DNA of 64,000 nt from Prevotella sp. Lineage in GTDB: Bacteria > Bacteroidota > Bacteroidia > Bacteroidales > Bacteroidaceae. Shown here one piece after another: positions 44,001 to 51,165 of this stretch. Under the pieces are notes generated by a model. That model saw only the letters and a list, made by a program, of their open reading frames with translations, was not told the DNA's origin and made no database searches. Position 1 is the stretch's first letter. The number at the start of each line of letters is the position of its first letter. Made by a program: the position numbers and the translations under genes. The DNA lies in contig JAFYJN010000076.1 in assembly GCA_017538105.1 (NCBI GenBank), positions 62,001 through 126,000 of the forward strand, read 5' to 3'.

Positions 44001-44440
44001 GGCGGTGTCTGCGGTTGGTCGGGTATGAGTGACCTGTCGAAAGGCTTGACCTCTTTGATGACGGTCAGTTTATGGAGAATGGCAGCGACAACATTGTAGA
44101 TATTCAACAGGCAGAAGAATGATTCCCTTTTCGTGACCTTCACGCCATGCGCCCCGTTGTTGCCCACCTTACGGACATAGTGCACCGCCATCATGATGCG
44201 GTCGTCGCCGATAAACTCACGGAACACTTCGCCATCTACCAATTCAAACAGCGATGTCCTTTCGGGCACCTCGATGTTCTTCATCGTGTAGAGAGCCTTG
44301 ACCACATACTCCAACGCCTTGCGTGCACTGATGGCACTGAGGTCGGGGCTGCTTACTTGCAGTTCCTCGGCCGCAGCACAGAAATCGTGCAGTTCGTAAA
44401 GACCCAATTCTTGTAGATAGTCGAAGTTTCGCATACTCAT
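41066..44440 (-). CDS. hsdR: Type I restriction enzyme, R (translocase/nuclease) subunit
   Basis: A 1124-residue HsdR. An N-terminal DUF4145-like helical domain (about 1-120) precedes a proline/threonine-rich linker, then the PD-(D/E)XK nuclease with YCDYVLFG and LAVVEAKK near residue 249. SF2 helicase motifs follow: Walker A MATGTGKTRVA near 363, DEAH in IIDEAHRS near 457, LVGLTATP, and GRGTRLSK (motif VI). The C-terminal EcoEI-type domain binds the complex. It cuts DNA after translocation when sites are unmethylated. It starts 4 bp after the transposase-like gene, so co-transcription with hsdM-hsdS is expected. Confidence 0.95.
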   Translation of the reverse strand: MSMRNFDYLQELGLYELHDFCAAAEELQVSSPDLSAISARKALEYVVKALYTMKNIEVPERTSLFELVDGEVFREFIGDDRIMMAVHYVRKVGNNGAHGVKVTKRESFFCLLNIYNVVAAILHKLTVIKEVKPFDRSLIPDQPQTPPLTPATVTVTPHSTIVETASKEAVDDKTPIKEIPTDISEAETRRLYIDLMLKEAGWEVLDMEGAIQPSKACIEVEVQGMPNAQGIGYCDYVLFGSNGLPLAVVEAKKTSASPVKGKHQAELYADCLEKRYGVRPVIYYTNGFETHIIDGLGYPPRRLYAFHSESDLELLIQKRGRHDINDFSVKDSITDRHYQKMAIKSVCEHFNTKHRRGLLVMATGTGKTRVAISLVDVLTRNDWVKNVLFLADRIPLVSQAHKNFVKLLPNMTTSVLSEDKDPDTTARITFSTYQTMINYIDTDEKAFTVGRFDLIIIDEAHRSIFGKYSAIFNYFDSLLVGLTATPRDEIDRSTYQVFQMEQGVPNYAYELEDAVADKYLINYKGFKRGSLILKEGIKYNNLSQEEKDQLEKVWDYEQARKAVEGEGYTYQFSPTERGMAAESTPVGYGYHRDIENNEIFSYIFNIDTIDRVLQDLMENGLKVQSGERIGKSIIFAYNHRHAEMIVERFNALYPEYASESSEFCALIDNYVTYAHDLIDKFEIRDGNPQIAVSVDMLDTGIDVPDVLNLVFFKTVKSKIKFMQMIGRGTRLSKDIFGTGRDKEYFYIFDWCRNFEYFDKNPEGTKGVSVQSLTEKIFTLRARIAFHLQHQKWQEDKYAKGLHDEIKSLLREQVMALSDSHITVREKWADVSHFKDDASWVYLSEVDVNTLSTEIAPLLPKNTLDEGAKKFDVLVLMIELSLLDGETNPVKPVRSVQTIAEKLQEKATLPQVQAKMDIIKEVLSEVAWQNVSLNWLEKVRADLRDLIKFLVGQDSQWFTVDIDDKISDEGEIEGITPRMSYKQSVLDFLSQNRNLPVLQKIRGMEQLTGADFAELERILWQELGSKDDYDKYTIGMPCGNNVAAFVRSMVGVDRKNAVRRFSEFISGNELNAEQEDFLLTIIAYVCENGDITKEIVVNEPPFDERLTVFTPLCYHLLSTSTPSML

Positions 44441-44444
44441 TCTG

Positions 44445-45554
44445 TTATTGATGGCATATTTCCAGTGCCATCAGGTTCATCTGTTGGCATTGTTCAGCCG
44501 TAATCTTCTTTTTCTCTTGATGGTGCTCCCAGGGTGCAAGCATCAGCAGCCGCCCTTGGGCACAGGCATCAAATTGTTCACCATGAGGCTTTGACAGCGG
44601 GGTGAAGCCGTTCTCCATGATGACGATGGTGGGCAGGCCCGCGTCAAAGGCAGCACGCATCACCCGTTTCTCGCCCGGCGAGATGGCAGGCGACACAAGT
44701 ACGGTGCCTTGTCGGGCGGCTTCAAGATAACGGGCGGTCTCCTCGGCTATCTGACTGTCCGTAAATCGCCTTGACACTCGCACGGCCATTCGCTTCGGGG
44801 CAGTTAACAGTTGGCGATTACCAATGCCGTTATAGGTATGAGAACCGATACGCAAGTCAAAGAAAGGGCGCAACCAGTCGGGACGGGCACGTCTCATCAT
44901 CAAACGGCGGGGGTTGTCGCGGAGGTAGTTCTGCCATGTGGGCAGCTCGTCATAGGAGCGCAGTATCAGGTCGTTATAGCCCTTCGCAAAAAGCGGACGA
45001 TAAGTTCGGGGGTGCTTTTGCGACGGCGATTCGCTTTTGGGTGACGGCGGAGCCGTCACCTGCGGAGAAACCTGAGCGCCCTGTTCCACTGCCGTTCCCT
45101 TCTCCGTTGGTTGCGGCTTTGCCGCAGCCAGTACGCCGTTTTCTGCCGCCTCCAGGGCTCTTTGCGCCTTTCTGCACCCGGCTTTAAAGCCCGAAATAAC
45201 CTGTCCCAGATGTACGGGCAGTGGCTCTCTCACGAAGATGATGCCATGCATGTGGTCGGGCATCATCTGTACGGCCTTCACCTCTATCTGCGGGAAATAG
45301 CCACTGATACCGAGCCACTCGCGCTCCACAGCACGACCCAGCGCAGACAGTTCAATCCTCGGCTCGTCAAGGCTGCCGCGCTCTGCAAAGGCATCACCCA
45401 CGAGACGACCGAAGACGGGGCGCCTTCCTTCCACTTCCATCGTTATCATGTACATACGACGCTCCGTGTAGTCGTGATGGTCATCACGGCGTTTCATCGA
45501 TGCCTTCTTCTCTCCGGCAAATCTCTTTTTCGCGGTCAGTTGCTCGTCTGTCAA
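44445..45554 (-). CDS. HUH (Y1/RAYT-type) transposase-like protein fused to a DprA/SLOG-like Rossmann domain
   Basis: A 369-residue protein (TTG start; an ATG ending at 45497 would give 350 residues). Residues about 30-215 are a Y1 transposase domain: metal-binding H101-M-H103 in MMPDHMHGIIFV, SGFKAGCRKA, and the candidate nucleophile Y210 in NYLRDNPRRL. A low-complexity Pro/Ala/Gln linker (about 138-183) interrupts it. Residues about 240-342 resemble DprA/Smf: GIGNRQLL, AVRVSRRFT, GTVLVSPAISPGEKRVMRAAFDAGLPTIVI and GRLLMLAPW. It sits between hsdS and hsdR in the same orientation, 37 bp after hsdS and 4 bp before hsdR, with no visible flanking repeats. The two-domain reading is by eye; the function is unknown. 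Confidence 0.75.
   Translation of the reverse strand: MTDEQLTAKKRFAGEKKASMKRRDDHHDYTERRMYMITMEVEGRRPVFGRLVGDAFAERGSLDEPRIELSALGRAVEREWLGISGYFPQIEVKAVQMMPDHMHGIIFVREPLPVHLGQVISGFKAGCRKAQRALEAAENGVLAAAKPQPTEKGTAVEQGAQVSPQVTAPPSPKSESPSQKHPRTYRPLFAKGYNDLILRSYDELPTWQNYLRDNPRRLMMRRARPDWLRPFFDLRIGSHTYNGIGNRQLLTAPKRMAVRVSRRFTDSQIAEETARYLEAARQGTVLVSPAISPGEKRVMRAAFDAGLPTIVIMENGFTPLSKPHGEQFDACAQGRLLMLAPWEHHQEKKKITAEQCQQMNLMALEICHQ
45040..45060. repeat. Perfect GC-rich hairpin inside the transposase linker
   Basis: GGTGACGGC, GGA loop, GCCGTCACC: a 9-bp perfect stem in the coding region for the linker. Two further palindromic elements lie close by at 45109-45129 (stem with one wobble) and 45180-45191 (GGCTTTAAAGCC). 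Confidence 0.7.
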
Positions 45555-45591
45555 GGTCGTTATGTTTTTTATAATTCTTCTTTCAGCAGGG

Positions 45592-46707
45592 TTAATTAAA
45601 CCAATAGTCCATACGACTGTTAAACAGGGCCTCTGCCTCGGCGATGGATTGCTTTATAAGTTCCTTTTGTCGCTCTATCGCCTCTATCTTCTCAGCAAAG
45701 GATTGTTGGAGGGAGAGAGGGGGAAGAGGGATAGTGATACTTGCTAATTCTTTTGCATTTATATTGGCTTGATTGACTGCACCTTTCGCCATAGAACGGA
45801 GTTTCTTCTTTATTTCCGATAGATTGAATAATCTAGTAAAATATAAAGGAAGGATAGTTTCATTAAAACGGACCCTTATAAGATAACCCGCAATTACCAT
45901 TGGCTCATCAAGGTCAAAAAGACACGTTTTACCGATAAGTTCCAAACTATTTGTACGATTAAACAAGACATCACCTTTTCTCACTAAGCATTTCTCTATC
46001 TCACTTTCAGGAATATTAATCCTTTTCAAATCTTTAAGATTCAAATATCCTTCGTTGGTTAAATTACCCATTCGAAGATAATTGTACTGACCATCTTCAC
46101 ATGCAGGTCTACTTGTACCATAACGCATTTCTAATGAAAGTTCCCCTATCTTCTTTACTTCCCACCCCTTTTCATTCATTACGGGGTCGCCGAACATATC
46201 ATAGAAGATGGATTGGGCGAGTTGGTCGTATTCTTTGAGTTGTGCCTTTTTCTTCTCGATGATACTCGAAAGAAGGTCAAGTTCAGAAACGATACGCTCT
46301 TGAACAGGGAGGGGAGGAACAGGGATGGGGATTTCTGATAATGTGCTTGCAGATAAAACGGGTTGAGCAACACCTTTTGCATATTGTCTTAAATTGAGGG
46401 AACTTAAAAGGTATTCTATAAAATGTGGTTTGTCATTTGTTTTAAGATTTACGACAAGAGCATGCTCTGTAGCATAAAACTTTTCATTTGGCAAATGAAC
46501 ATTTCCACATAGTGCTCCAACTCTACCTATAACGGGTACTAAACCATCATTGGAATAATGACCTACATAACCTCTTATACCATTTCCACCATAGCAAGGG
46601 TATAGACCTTCTGAGAAATTGTCAAAAATCTCTGAAGCAGGAATAGACTTACCCGAAGAGATTTTTGCCATCTCACCCAATTTCTTATATTCCCATCCTT
46701 CCCTCAT
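45592..46707 (-). CDS. hsdS: Type I restriction-modification specificity subunit
   Basis: A 371-residue HsdS with two target recognition domains (about 1-110 and 180-300), each followed by a conserved helical spacer: PPLPVQERIVSELDLLSSIIEKKKAQL and PPLSLQQSFAEKIEAIERQKELI. It directs the complex to a bipartite DNA sequence. Start overlaps the hsdM stop by 4 bp (ATGA). The coding sequence is clearly richer in A+T than hsdM, hsdR and the transposase gene around it, as expected for recognition domains exchanged by recombination. Only one hsdS is visible, with no inverted partial copies for shuffling. Confidence 0.95.
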   Translation of the reverse strand: MREGWEYKKLGEMAKISSGKSIPASEIFDNFSEGLYPCYGGNGIRGYVGHYSNDGLVPVIGRVGALCGNVHLPNEKFYATEHALVVNLKTNDKPHFIEYLLSSLNLRQYAKGVAQPVLSASTLSEIPIPVPPLPVQERIVSELDLLSSIIEKKKAQLKEYDQLAQSIFYDMFGDPVMNEKGWEVKKIGELSLEMRYGTSRPACEDGQYNYLRMGNLTNEGYLNLKDLKRINIPESEIEKCLVRKGDVLFNRTNSLELIGKTCLFDLDEPMVIAGYLIRVRFNETILPLYFTRLFNLSEIKKKLRSMAKGAVNQANINAKELASITIPLPPLSLQQSFAEKIEAIERQKELIKQSIAEAEALFNSRMDYWFN

Positions 46708-48197
46708 AGATACTTCTCCTTAAACTCAGCCATGGCATTGTTGATTTCCTCTTGCAGCGAAGCAATTCTATCAAAAATGACATCGGGTGCATCATAAACG
46801 ACCTTTTCACGCTCTACCTCCTTGTATTTGTTAATGCTGAGGTCGTAGTCGTTGGCTCTGATGTCTTCAACAGGAACAAGGAACGATTGCTCTTTGCGGG
46901 TGCGGTCAGCCTCGGCATTTAAGTTCTTGAAACGAGCGATAACATCGGGGATGTCGTTCTCTTGACACTCCGTGCGCTTTTGGTCTAATGTATAACCATC
47001 TGCTTTCATGTCGTAGAACCACACCTTGTCCGTGCCGCCTGCATTGGTTTTGGTGAACACCAAAACGGCCGTGGAGACACCCGAATAAGGTTGGAACACA
47101 CCACTTGGCATGGAGATGACCGCTTGCAGGCGCTGATTATCTACCAACTCTTTCCTCAGTGCTTTGTGAGCCGTGCTGTTGCCGAACAGCACACCATCGG
47201 GAACGATACTCGCACAACGGCCACCCATCTGCAACATACGGATAAAGAGACTGACAAATAGCAATTCGGTCTTCTTGGTCTTGGTGATGGCAAGCAGCGA
47301 TTTGCTCACCACCTCATAGTCAAGATTCCCCGTGAAGGGCGGATTGGCCAAGCAGAGCGTATAGCGGTTCTCGTCGGTGTTGTCGGTGGAAAGACTGTCC
47401 TGATACGCTATGTCGGGGTTGTCCACACCGTGCAACATCAGGTTCATTGCTCCAATCCGAAGCATCGTGAAGTCGGTGTCGAAACCATGGAACATGCCGT
47501 TCTTATAGTGGTCGGCGTTCTCTTTTCTCAACAATTCGGACTGATAGTTCTCCTTGATATATTTGGCACTCTCGACGATAAAGCCCGCACTGCCCATCGC
47601 AGGGTCACAGATGGTGTCTTTCAAGGTAGGCTGCATGATTTCGACCATCATGCGGATGATATGCCGTGGCGTGCGGAACTGGCCATTGTTGCCTGATGCG
47701 GCCATTTTTCCTAAAATATATTCATATGTATCGCCCATCGTGTCACGATTGTTCATGTCGAGATGGTCGATACCCTCCACAATCTTGGTCAGTGTACGGG
47801 GACTTTGGATGAGGAATGTAGCGTTCTGCATAAAACGGCTGTATGCCGATTCCTTACCCTCATTGAGCGTTTTGATGAAGATAAAGGCATCCTTACTCAC
47901 CGTGCGGTACATGGTCTCAGGCTCCTTGTTCTTGAACACGCTCCAACGCAGGTCATTATAATCGACATCCCTGTCAGTATCGGGATTGTGCCACATTCCC
48001 TGCTTGAAAGTCGGGTCTTTTACCGCCACGCCGAAGGCATTGGCATTGGCCTCTTTCGTGCGTTGGGCATCGTCGAGCATCTTCATGAAGAACAGATAGG
48101 TCATCTGCTCCAATATGGTAATGGAATTGGTGATGCCTCCCGTCCAAAAGGTATCCCAAATGGAATCAATGCGGTTCTTAATCTCTCCTGTAATCAT
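46704..48197 (-). CDS. hsdM: Type I restriction-modification methyltransferase subunit
   Basis: A 497-residue N6-adenine methyltransferase. The HsdM N-terminal helical domain (MITGEIKNRIDSIWDTFWTGG) precedes the catalytic domain with the SAM motif DPAMGSAGFI and the catalytic NPPF near residue 285 (ANPPFTGNLDY). The frame is open to 48239, but the ATG ending at 48197 is chosen since the -7 box at 48221-48228 makes the longer versions unlikely. First gene of the operon hsdM-hsdS-transposase-hsdR. Confidence 0.95.
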   Translation of the reverse strand: MITGEIKNRIDSIWDTFWTGGITNSITILEQMTYLFFMKMLDDAQRTKEANANAFGVAVKDPTFKQGMWHNPDTDRDVDYNDLRWSVFKNKEPETMYRTVSKDAFIFIKTLNEGKESAYSRFMQNATFLIQSPRTLTKIVEGIDHLDMNNRDTMGDTYEYILGKMAASGNNGQFRTPRHIIRMMVEIMQPTLKDTICDPAMGSAGFIVESAKYIKENYQSELLRKENADHYKNGMFHGFDTDFTMLRIGAMNLMLHGVDNPDIAYQDSLSTDNTDENRYTLCLANPPFTGNLDYEVVSKSLLAITKTKKTELLFVSLFIRMLQMGGRCASIVPDGVLFGNSTAHKALRKELVDNQRLQAVISMPSGVFQPYSGVSTAVLVFTKTNAGGTDKVWFYDMKADGYTLDQKRTECQENDIPDVIARFKNLNAEADRTRKEQSFLVPVEDIRANDYDLSINKYKEVEREKVVYDAPDVIFDRIASLQEEINNAMAEFKEKYL

Positions 48198-48220
48198 ATT
48201 GATATACTGTTTCCTCATTG

Positions 48221-48228
48221 CAAAGTTA
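48221..48228 (-). promoter_or_regulatory. -7 box for the hsd operon
   Basis: Minus-strand TAACTTTG, 23 bp before the chosen hsdM ATG. -33 not evident. Confidence 0.5.
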
Positions 48229-48255
48229 CAAAAAAACACTTATATTTGCACTTTT

Positions 48256-48288
48256 TTTGTATGTTTTTCCAGATTTTGTTTATCTTTG
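48256..48288 (+). promoter_or_regulatory. Complete promoter for the lipoprotein gene at 48319
   Basis: TTTG (48256-48259), 21 bp spacer, TATCTTTG (48281-48288). A second -7-like TATATTTG lies at 48241-48248. Confidence 0.75.
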
Positions 48289-48318
48289 CATATAAGTATT
48301 AACGAAACTACCTTAACC

Positions 48319-49293
48319 ATGATGAAAAGAACTATTTTTTTTGTATTGACAGTAGCAATGGTGCTGTTCGCCTGCAAGAAACAATCAGGCGACCAGGTGG
48401 CTGGTGCTGCGAAGGAAAACGCCACCACATCCCAATCAGTAGAGACGGAGGCACCACCAGTGCTTGCCGTCAGTGTCAATGGTTTGCCTCTGTTCGCACC
48501 CTTCAACGGGGGCGACATCGCAGACGGTGGACGCGTTTTGAAAGATCATCCAGAGAAATACACCAAATACATCCTCAATGATGCCGTGTATGATGTGACC
48601 TATCAAGGAGAGAAGAACAAAGACCTCAAGGAGGATGATAGTTACCTGAACGAGTATTACTTCAAGATTCAAGATTCGATGAAGGGGCAACTCTACAGTT
48701 ATTCGGATCCGAAGGCCATTGAACAACACATGAAAACACATGGCGACATGACGGCCGAGGGCCAAATTATCCCGCAAGAATATGCCGACGGTATTCTCGT
48801 TACCGCTGATTATCTCAAAGGACGCTCTCCCCTGAAGGTGACAGCCACGACCACCGAAGCACCCGGCGAGCCCACGTTCCCCTCTGATGTAGTTGCTAAC
48901 GTGGAGGAAATGATTGGACAGAAAGTGGAAATGAGCCGTATTGTTTACATTGTGTCGGCTAATGACAAGGAATACCGATTTGGGGTGATGAGAGCCAAAC
49001 CCAACGATCAATATGGCATAGCAGCATGGGTACTCGCAGGGGGCGACGACGTGAGTGTCTGGACCGACACCTGCGAAGTGGTGAAAGAAGAACACCGCGT
49101 TTATTGGTCAAGCTATGACCCTGACGAATATATGGAGCCAAAGATTCTCGCCGTTCTCAAAGGCGAAAAAGGGTTTGACATCTATGCCTTGCACATGAAC
49201 ACTGATGAGACGGCACACTATTTCCTGATGCGCCAAAAAGGGAAGAAAATGGAGCGAATCCCCCTGGGCGGTTTCTATCAGAGATTCCAATGA
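48319..49293 (+). CDS. Lipoprotein of unknown function
   Basis: A 324-residue protein with a lipoprotein signal (MMKRTIFFVLTVAMVLFA-CKKQ). A Thr/Ser/Ala-rich linker follows, and then an acidic globular domain. No known domain was recognised; the segments DVVANVEEMIGQKVEMSRIVYIV and YGIAAWVLAGGDDVSVWTDTCE may mark a compact fold. The frame is open upstream to 48115, but promoter and signal peptide fix the start at 48319. Divergent from the hsd operon; followed by a small CCC/GGG hairpin and another exported protein. Confidence 0.8.
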   Translation: MMKRTIFFVLTVAMVLFACKKQSGDQVAGAAKENATTSQSVETEAPPVLAVSVNGLPLFAPFNGGDIADGGRVLKDHPEKYTKYILNDAVYDVTYQGEKNKDLKEDDSYLNEYYFKIQDSMKGQLYSYSDPKAIEQHMKTHGDMTAEGQIIPQEYADGILVTADYLKGRSPLKVTATTTEAPGEPTFPSDVVANVEEMIGQKVEMSRIVYIVSANDKEYRFGVMRAKPNDQYGIAAWVLAGGDDVSVWTDTCEVVKEEHRVYWSSYDPDEYMEPKILAVLKGEKGFDIYALHMNTDETAHYFLMRQKGKKMERIPLGGFYQRFQ

Positions 49294-49311
49294 AGACTAA
49301 CATTTACCACG

Positions 49312-49341
49312 TTATCCCCCTTACCCTATCGAAGGGAGGGG
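49312..49341 (+). repeat. Short CCC-GGG hairpin
   Basis: Imperfect hairpin with arms CCCCCTTACCCT and AAGGGAGGGG around ATCG, similar to those at 36977 and 59047. Confidence 0.55.
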
Positions 49342-49372
49342 ATGAAGACAGAATAATTTAAGAATTAAAGAT

Positions 49373-49849
49373 ATGAAAAGGACATTATTAATCGCATTGA
49401 GCGCATTGACGCTAAGTATTGGTATGCCACAGATGGTGAAAGCCACAACCGTGCAAGGAACGGTAATGCCTGGCAAGAACAACCGTTTTACCAAAAAAGA
49501 CAAAAAAGCCATCAAACTGATTGAGAAATTCTACAAGAAATACTACACCCAGTGGACAACGACTGCTGAAGCTCCTGCCGACCTCGACAAGATACTCACC
49601 GGCAAGTGCATCATCAAGCTGCGGTCGAATTATGATTATGATGGCGAAGGTTTGGCGATGTGGTTGTTCTGGATGATGAACACCGACGCAGGTGAAGATG
49701 CCGGCCATTTTGTGAGCCGCACCATTGTTCCCACAGGCAATGGTTGGTACCGTGTAACCAACAAGCACGAAAGCCGATCGGAAGTATTACGCATCCGCGT
49801 CATAGACACTCCCGATGGTTTGAAGATTGACGATGTGGTAAATAATTAA
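49373..49849 (+). CDS. Small exported protein, DUF3828-like
   Basis: A 158-residue protein with a signal peptide (MKRTLLIALSALTLSIGMPQMVKA-TT). The mature part has AIKLIEKFYKKYYTQW, LDKILTGKCIIKLRS, and VPTGNGWYRVTN, resembling DUF3828 domains that occur in small secreted or periplasmic proteins of Bacteroidota. No function known. It lies 79 bp after the lipoprotein gene; the pair may be co-transcribed. Confidence 0.7.
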   Translation: MKRTLLIALSALTLSIGMPQMVKATTVQGTVMPGKNNRFTKKDKKAIKLIEKFYKKYYTQWTTTAEAPADLDKILTGKCIIKLRSNYDYDGEGLAMWLFWMMNTDAGEDAGHFVSRTIVPTGNGWYRVTNKHESRSEVLRIRVIDTPDGLKIDDVVNN

Positions 49850-49856
49850 ATGTGTA

Positions 49857-50873
49857 TTATTTGAATGCCAATTGGCTGATTTCCTCGTCGGAAGCGAGGT
49901 TGAAGTCACCTGGCACTTGATTCTTGAGTGTAGCGGCTGCGAGAGCGTAGTCGACCCATCGTTGTGGGTCGTCGGGGAAATGCAACGCTGCATGTATGCT
50001 TCCCGCCGCGAAGGCGTCGCCCACTCCCACAGGGTCAACGATATCTGTGATGTCATGGATGACCGAAGGCATCATCTTTCCATCAGCTATCATGATGGCC
50101 GTGAGCACATGATGACGGGGTTCGGGCTGGCTCCTTATCCCAATAATCATGCGTTTGCATCGCGGACATAACGCATGGAGTTCCTTACACCATTCTTCGT
50201 AAGCCTTGAGATCCATCTTATAATCTGCTGACGTAGCCTCAAAGGGGATACGTTTTCCTGTGATATATTCAAATTCGATGACATCACCGAACATCACATC
50301 GCACCGCTGCATCATTCGCACAAGAGTCTCCTTCGGGTCTGCCCCATATTTCCACAACGCACTGCGATAGTTGATGTCGAACGACACCGTCAGTCCCATC
50401 TCATCCGCCACATCGAGCGCCTCGAAGGTAGCGTCGGCCGAAGACTGCGAGATGGCTGCCGATATGCCCGAAGTATGAAAGACCTTGGCCCCCTTGAGAA
50501 TATCGTGCCAGAGTATGATGCCCGGTCGTAGTGACGAAAAAGGCGTATTGTCACGGTCATAGACCGTTTTTGCTTTCTGTCGTGACGCCCCCTGTTGGAG
50601 AAAATAAGACCCTATCTTTCCTTCTGAACGCAACACGCGCGAAGTGTCTATACCATATTGCGCCAAGCGGTGCACTGCGGCATTTCCCACGATACCAATG
50701 GGCAGACGTGTGACATATCCCACTTTGTCGCCCAATGTCGCCAGCGACACCGCCACATTAGCCTCGCTGCCAGCGAATTTCACCTCTTCGGGATTTGACG
50801 TTTCTATTGATTGACTGGCGTCATCAAGCCTCATCATGAACTCGCCGAAACAAATAACATCCATGGTTTTCAT
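49857..50873 (-). CDS. PfkB-family sugar kinase, probably 2-keto-3-deoxygluconate kinase
   Basis: A 338-residue ribokinase-family enzyme. GEFMMRLD and the first signature FAGSEANVAVSLATLG are at the N-terminus. The second signature holds the catalytic Asp in DPVGVGDAFAAGSIHA, with V-G-V-G-D in place of the usual T-G-A-G-D. The sequence YFLQQGASRQKAKTVYDR and FDINYRSALW resemble KdgK, which makes KDPG in pectin and uronate catabolism. No KDPG aldolase is adjacent, so the substrate is inferred only. A -7 box lies upstream. Confidence 0.8.
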   Translation of the reverse strand: MKTMDVICFGEFMMRLDDASQSIETSNPEEVKFAGSEANVAVSLATLGDKVGYVTRLPIGIVGNAAVHRLAQYGIDTSRVLRSEGKIGSYFLQQGASRQKAKTVYDRDNTPFSSLRPGIILWHDILKGAKVFHTSGISAAISQSSADATFEALDVADEMGLTVSFDINYRSALWKYGADPKETLVRMMQRCDVMFGDVIEFEYITGKRIPFEATSADYKMDLKAYEEWCKELHALCPRCKRMIIGIRSQPEPRHHVLTAIMIADGKMMPSVIHDITDIVDPVGVGDAFAAGSIHAALHFPDDPQRWVDYALAAATLKNQVPGDFNLASDEEISQLAFK

Positions 50874-50900
50874 TTTTCAAAGTATTTTATAACTACGTTG

Positions 50901-50908
50901 CAAAGATA
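50901..50908 (-). promoter_or_regulatory. -7 box for the PfkB kinase
   Basis: Minus-strand TATCTTTG, 28 bp before the ATG. Confidence 0.5.
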
Positions 50909-50983
50909 AAGAAAAATTAAAAGATTTAAGAATTAAAAGATTAAAAAATGGGTGTTTGAACAGAAATTAATTAATCAAACAAG

Positions 50984-51015
50984 TTTGGCTTTTCGCTCGT
51001 TTATCTGTAACTTTG
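50984..51015 (+). promoter_or_regulatory. topB promoter copy 1
   Basis: TTTG (50984-50987), 20 bp spacer, TAACTTTG (51008-51015). Confidence 0.7.
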
Positions 51016-51056
51016 ACTTCGTCGAAGGTACTCTCACTCGGAAAAGTTCAAACAAG

Positions 51057-51088
51057 TTTGGCTTTTCGCTCGTTTATCCGTACCTTTG
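51057..51088 (+). promoter_or_regulatory. topB promoter copy 2
   Basis: TTTG (51057-51060), 20 bp spacer, TACCTTTG (51081-51088). Confidence 0.75.
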
Positions 51089-51129
51089 ACTTCGTCGAAG
51101 GTACTCTCACTCGGAAAAGTTCAAACAAG

Positions 51130-51161
51130 TTTGGCTTTTCGCTCGTTTATCCGTACCTTTG
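51130..51161 (+). promoter_or_regulatory. topB promoter copy 3, abutting the start codon
   Basis: TTTG (51130-51133), 20 bp spacer, TACCTTTG (51154-51161). The ATG starts at 51166, only 4 bp after the box, so its transcript would be leaderless or nearly so. Confidence 0.75.
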
Positions 51162-51165
51162 CAGC

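Larger units (their letters stand above)
50975..51162 (+). repeat. Tandem 73-bp repeat, two full copies and a partial third, each with a promoter
   Basis: Units begin at 50975, 51048 and 51121 with TCAAACAAGTTTGGCTTTTC. Copies are nearly identical; copy 1 differs in a few bases (CTGTAACTTTG for CCGTACCTTTG). The third copy breaks off after CCGTACCTTTG and is followed by CAGC and the topB ATG. Each copy has a full promoter, and copies 1 and 2 also carry a small CCTTTGA/TCGAAGG-type hairpin. Confidence 0.92.

Noticed and set aside
46704-48239. Longer HsdM starting at 48239
   Set aside because: The extra codons lie on the hsd operon -7 box (48221-48228), and the canonical HsdM N-terminus begins at the ATG ending at 48197.
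50975-51162. 73-bp direct repeats as a possible CRISPR array
   Set aside because: The units are directly adjacent with no unique spacers, and each carries a promoter. No cas gene is in the window.
51013-51165. N-terminal extension of TopB into the repeat region
   Set aside because: It would translate promoter repeats. Family members start at MIVCIAEKPSVA, and the -7 box of copy 3 lies 4 bp before that ATG.
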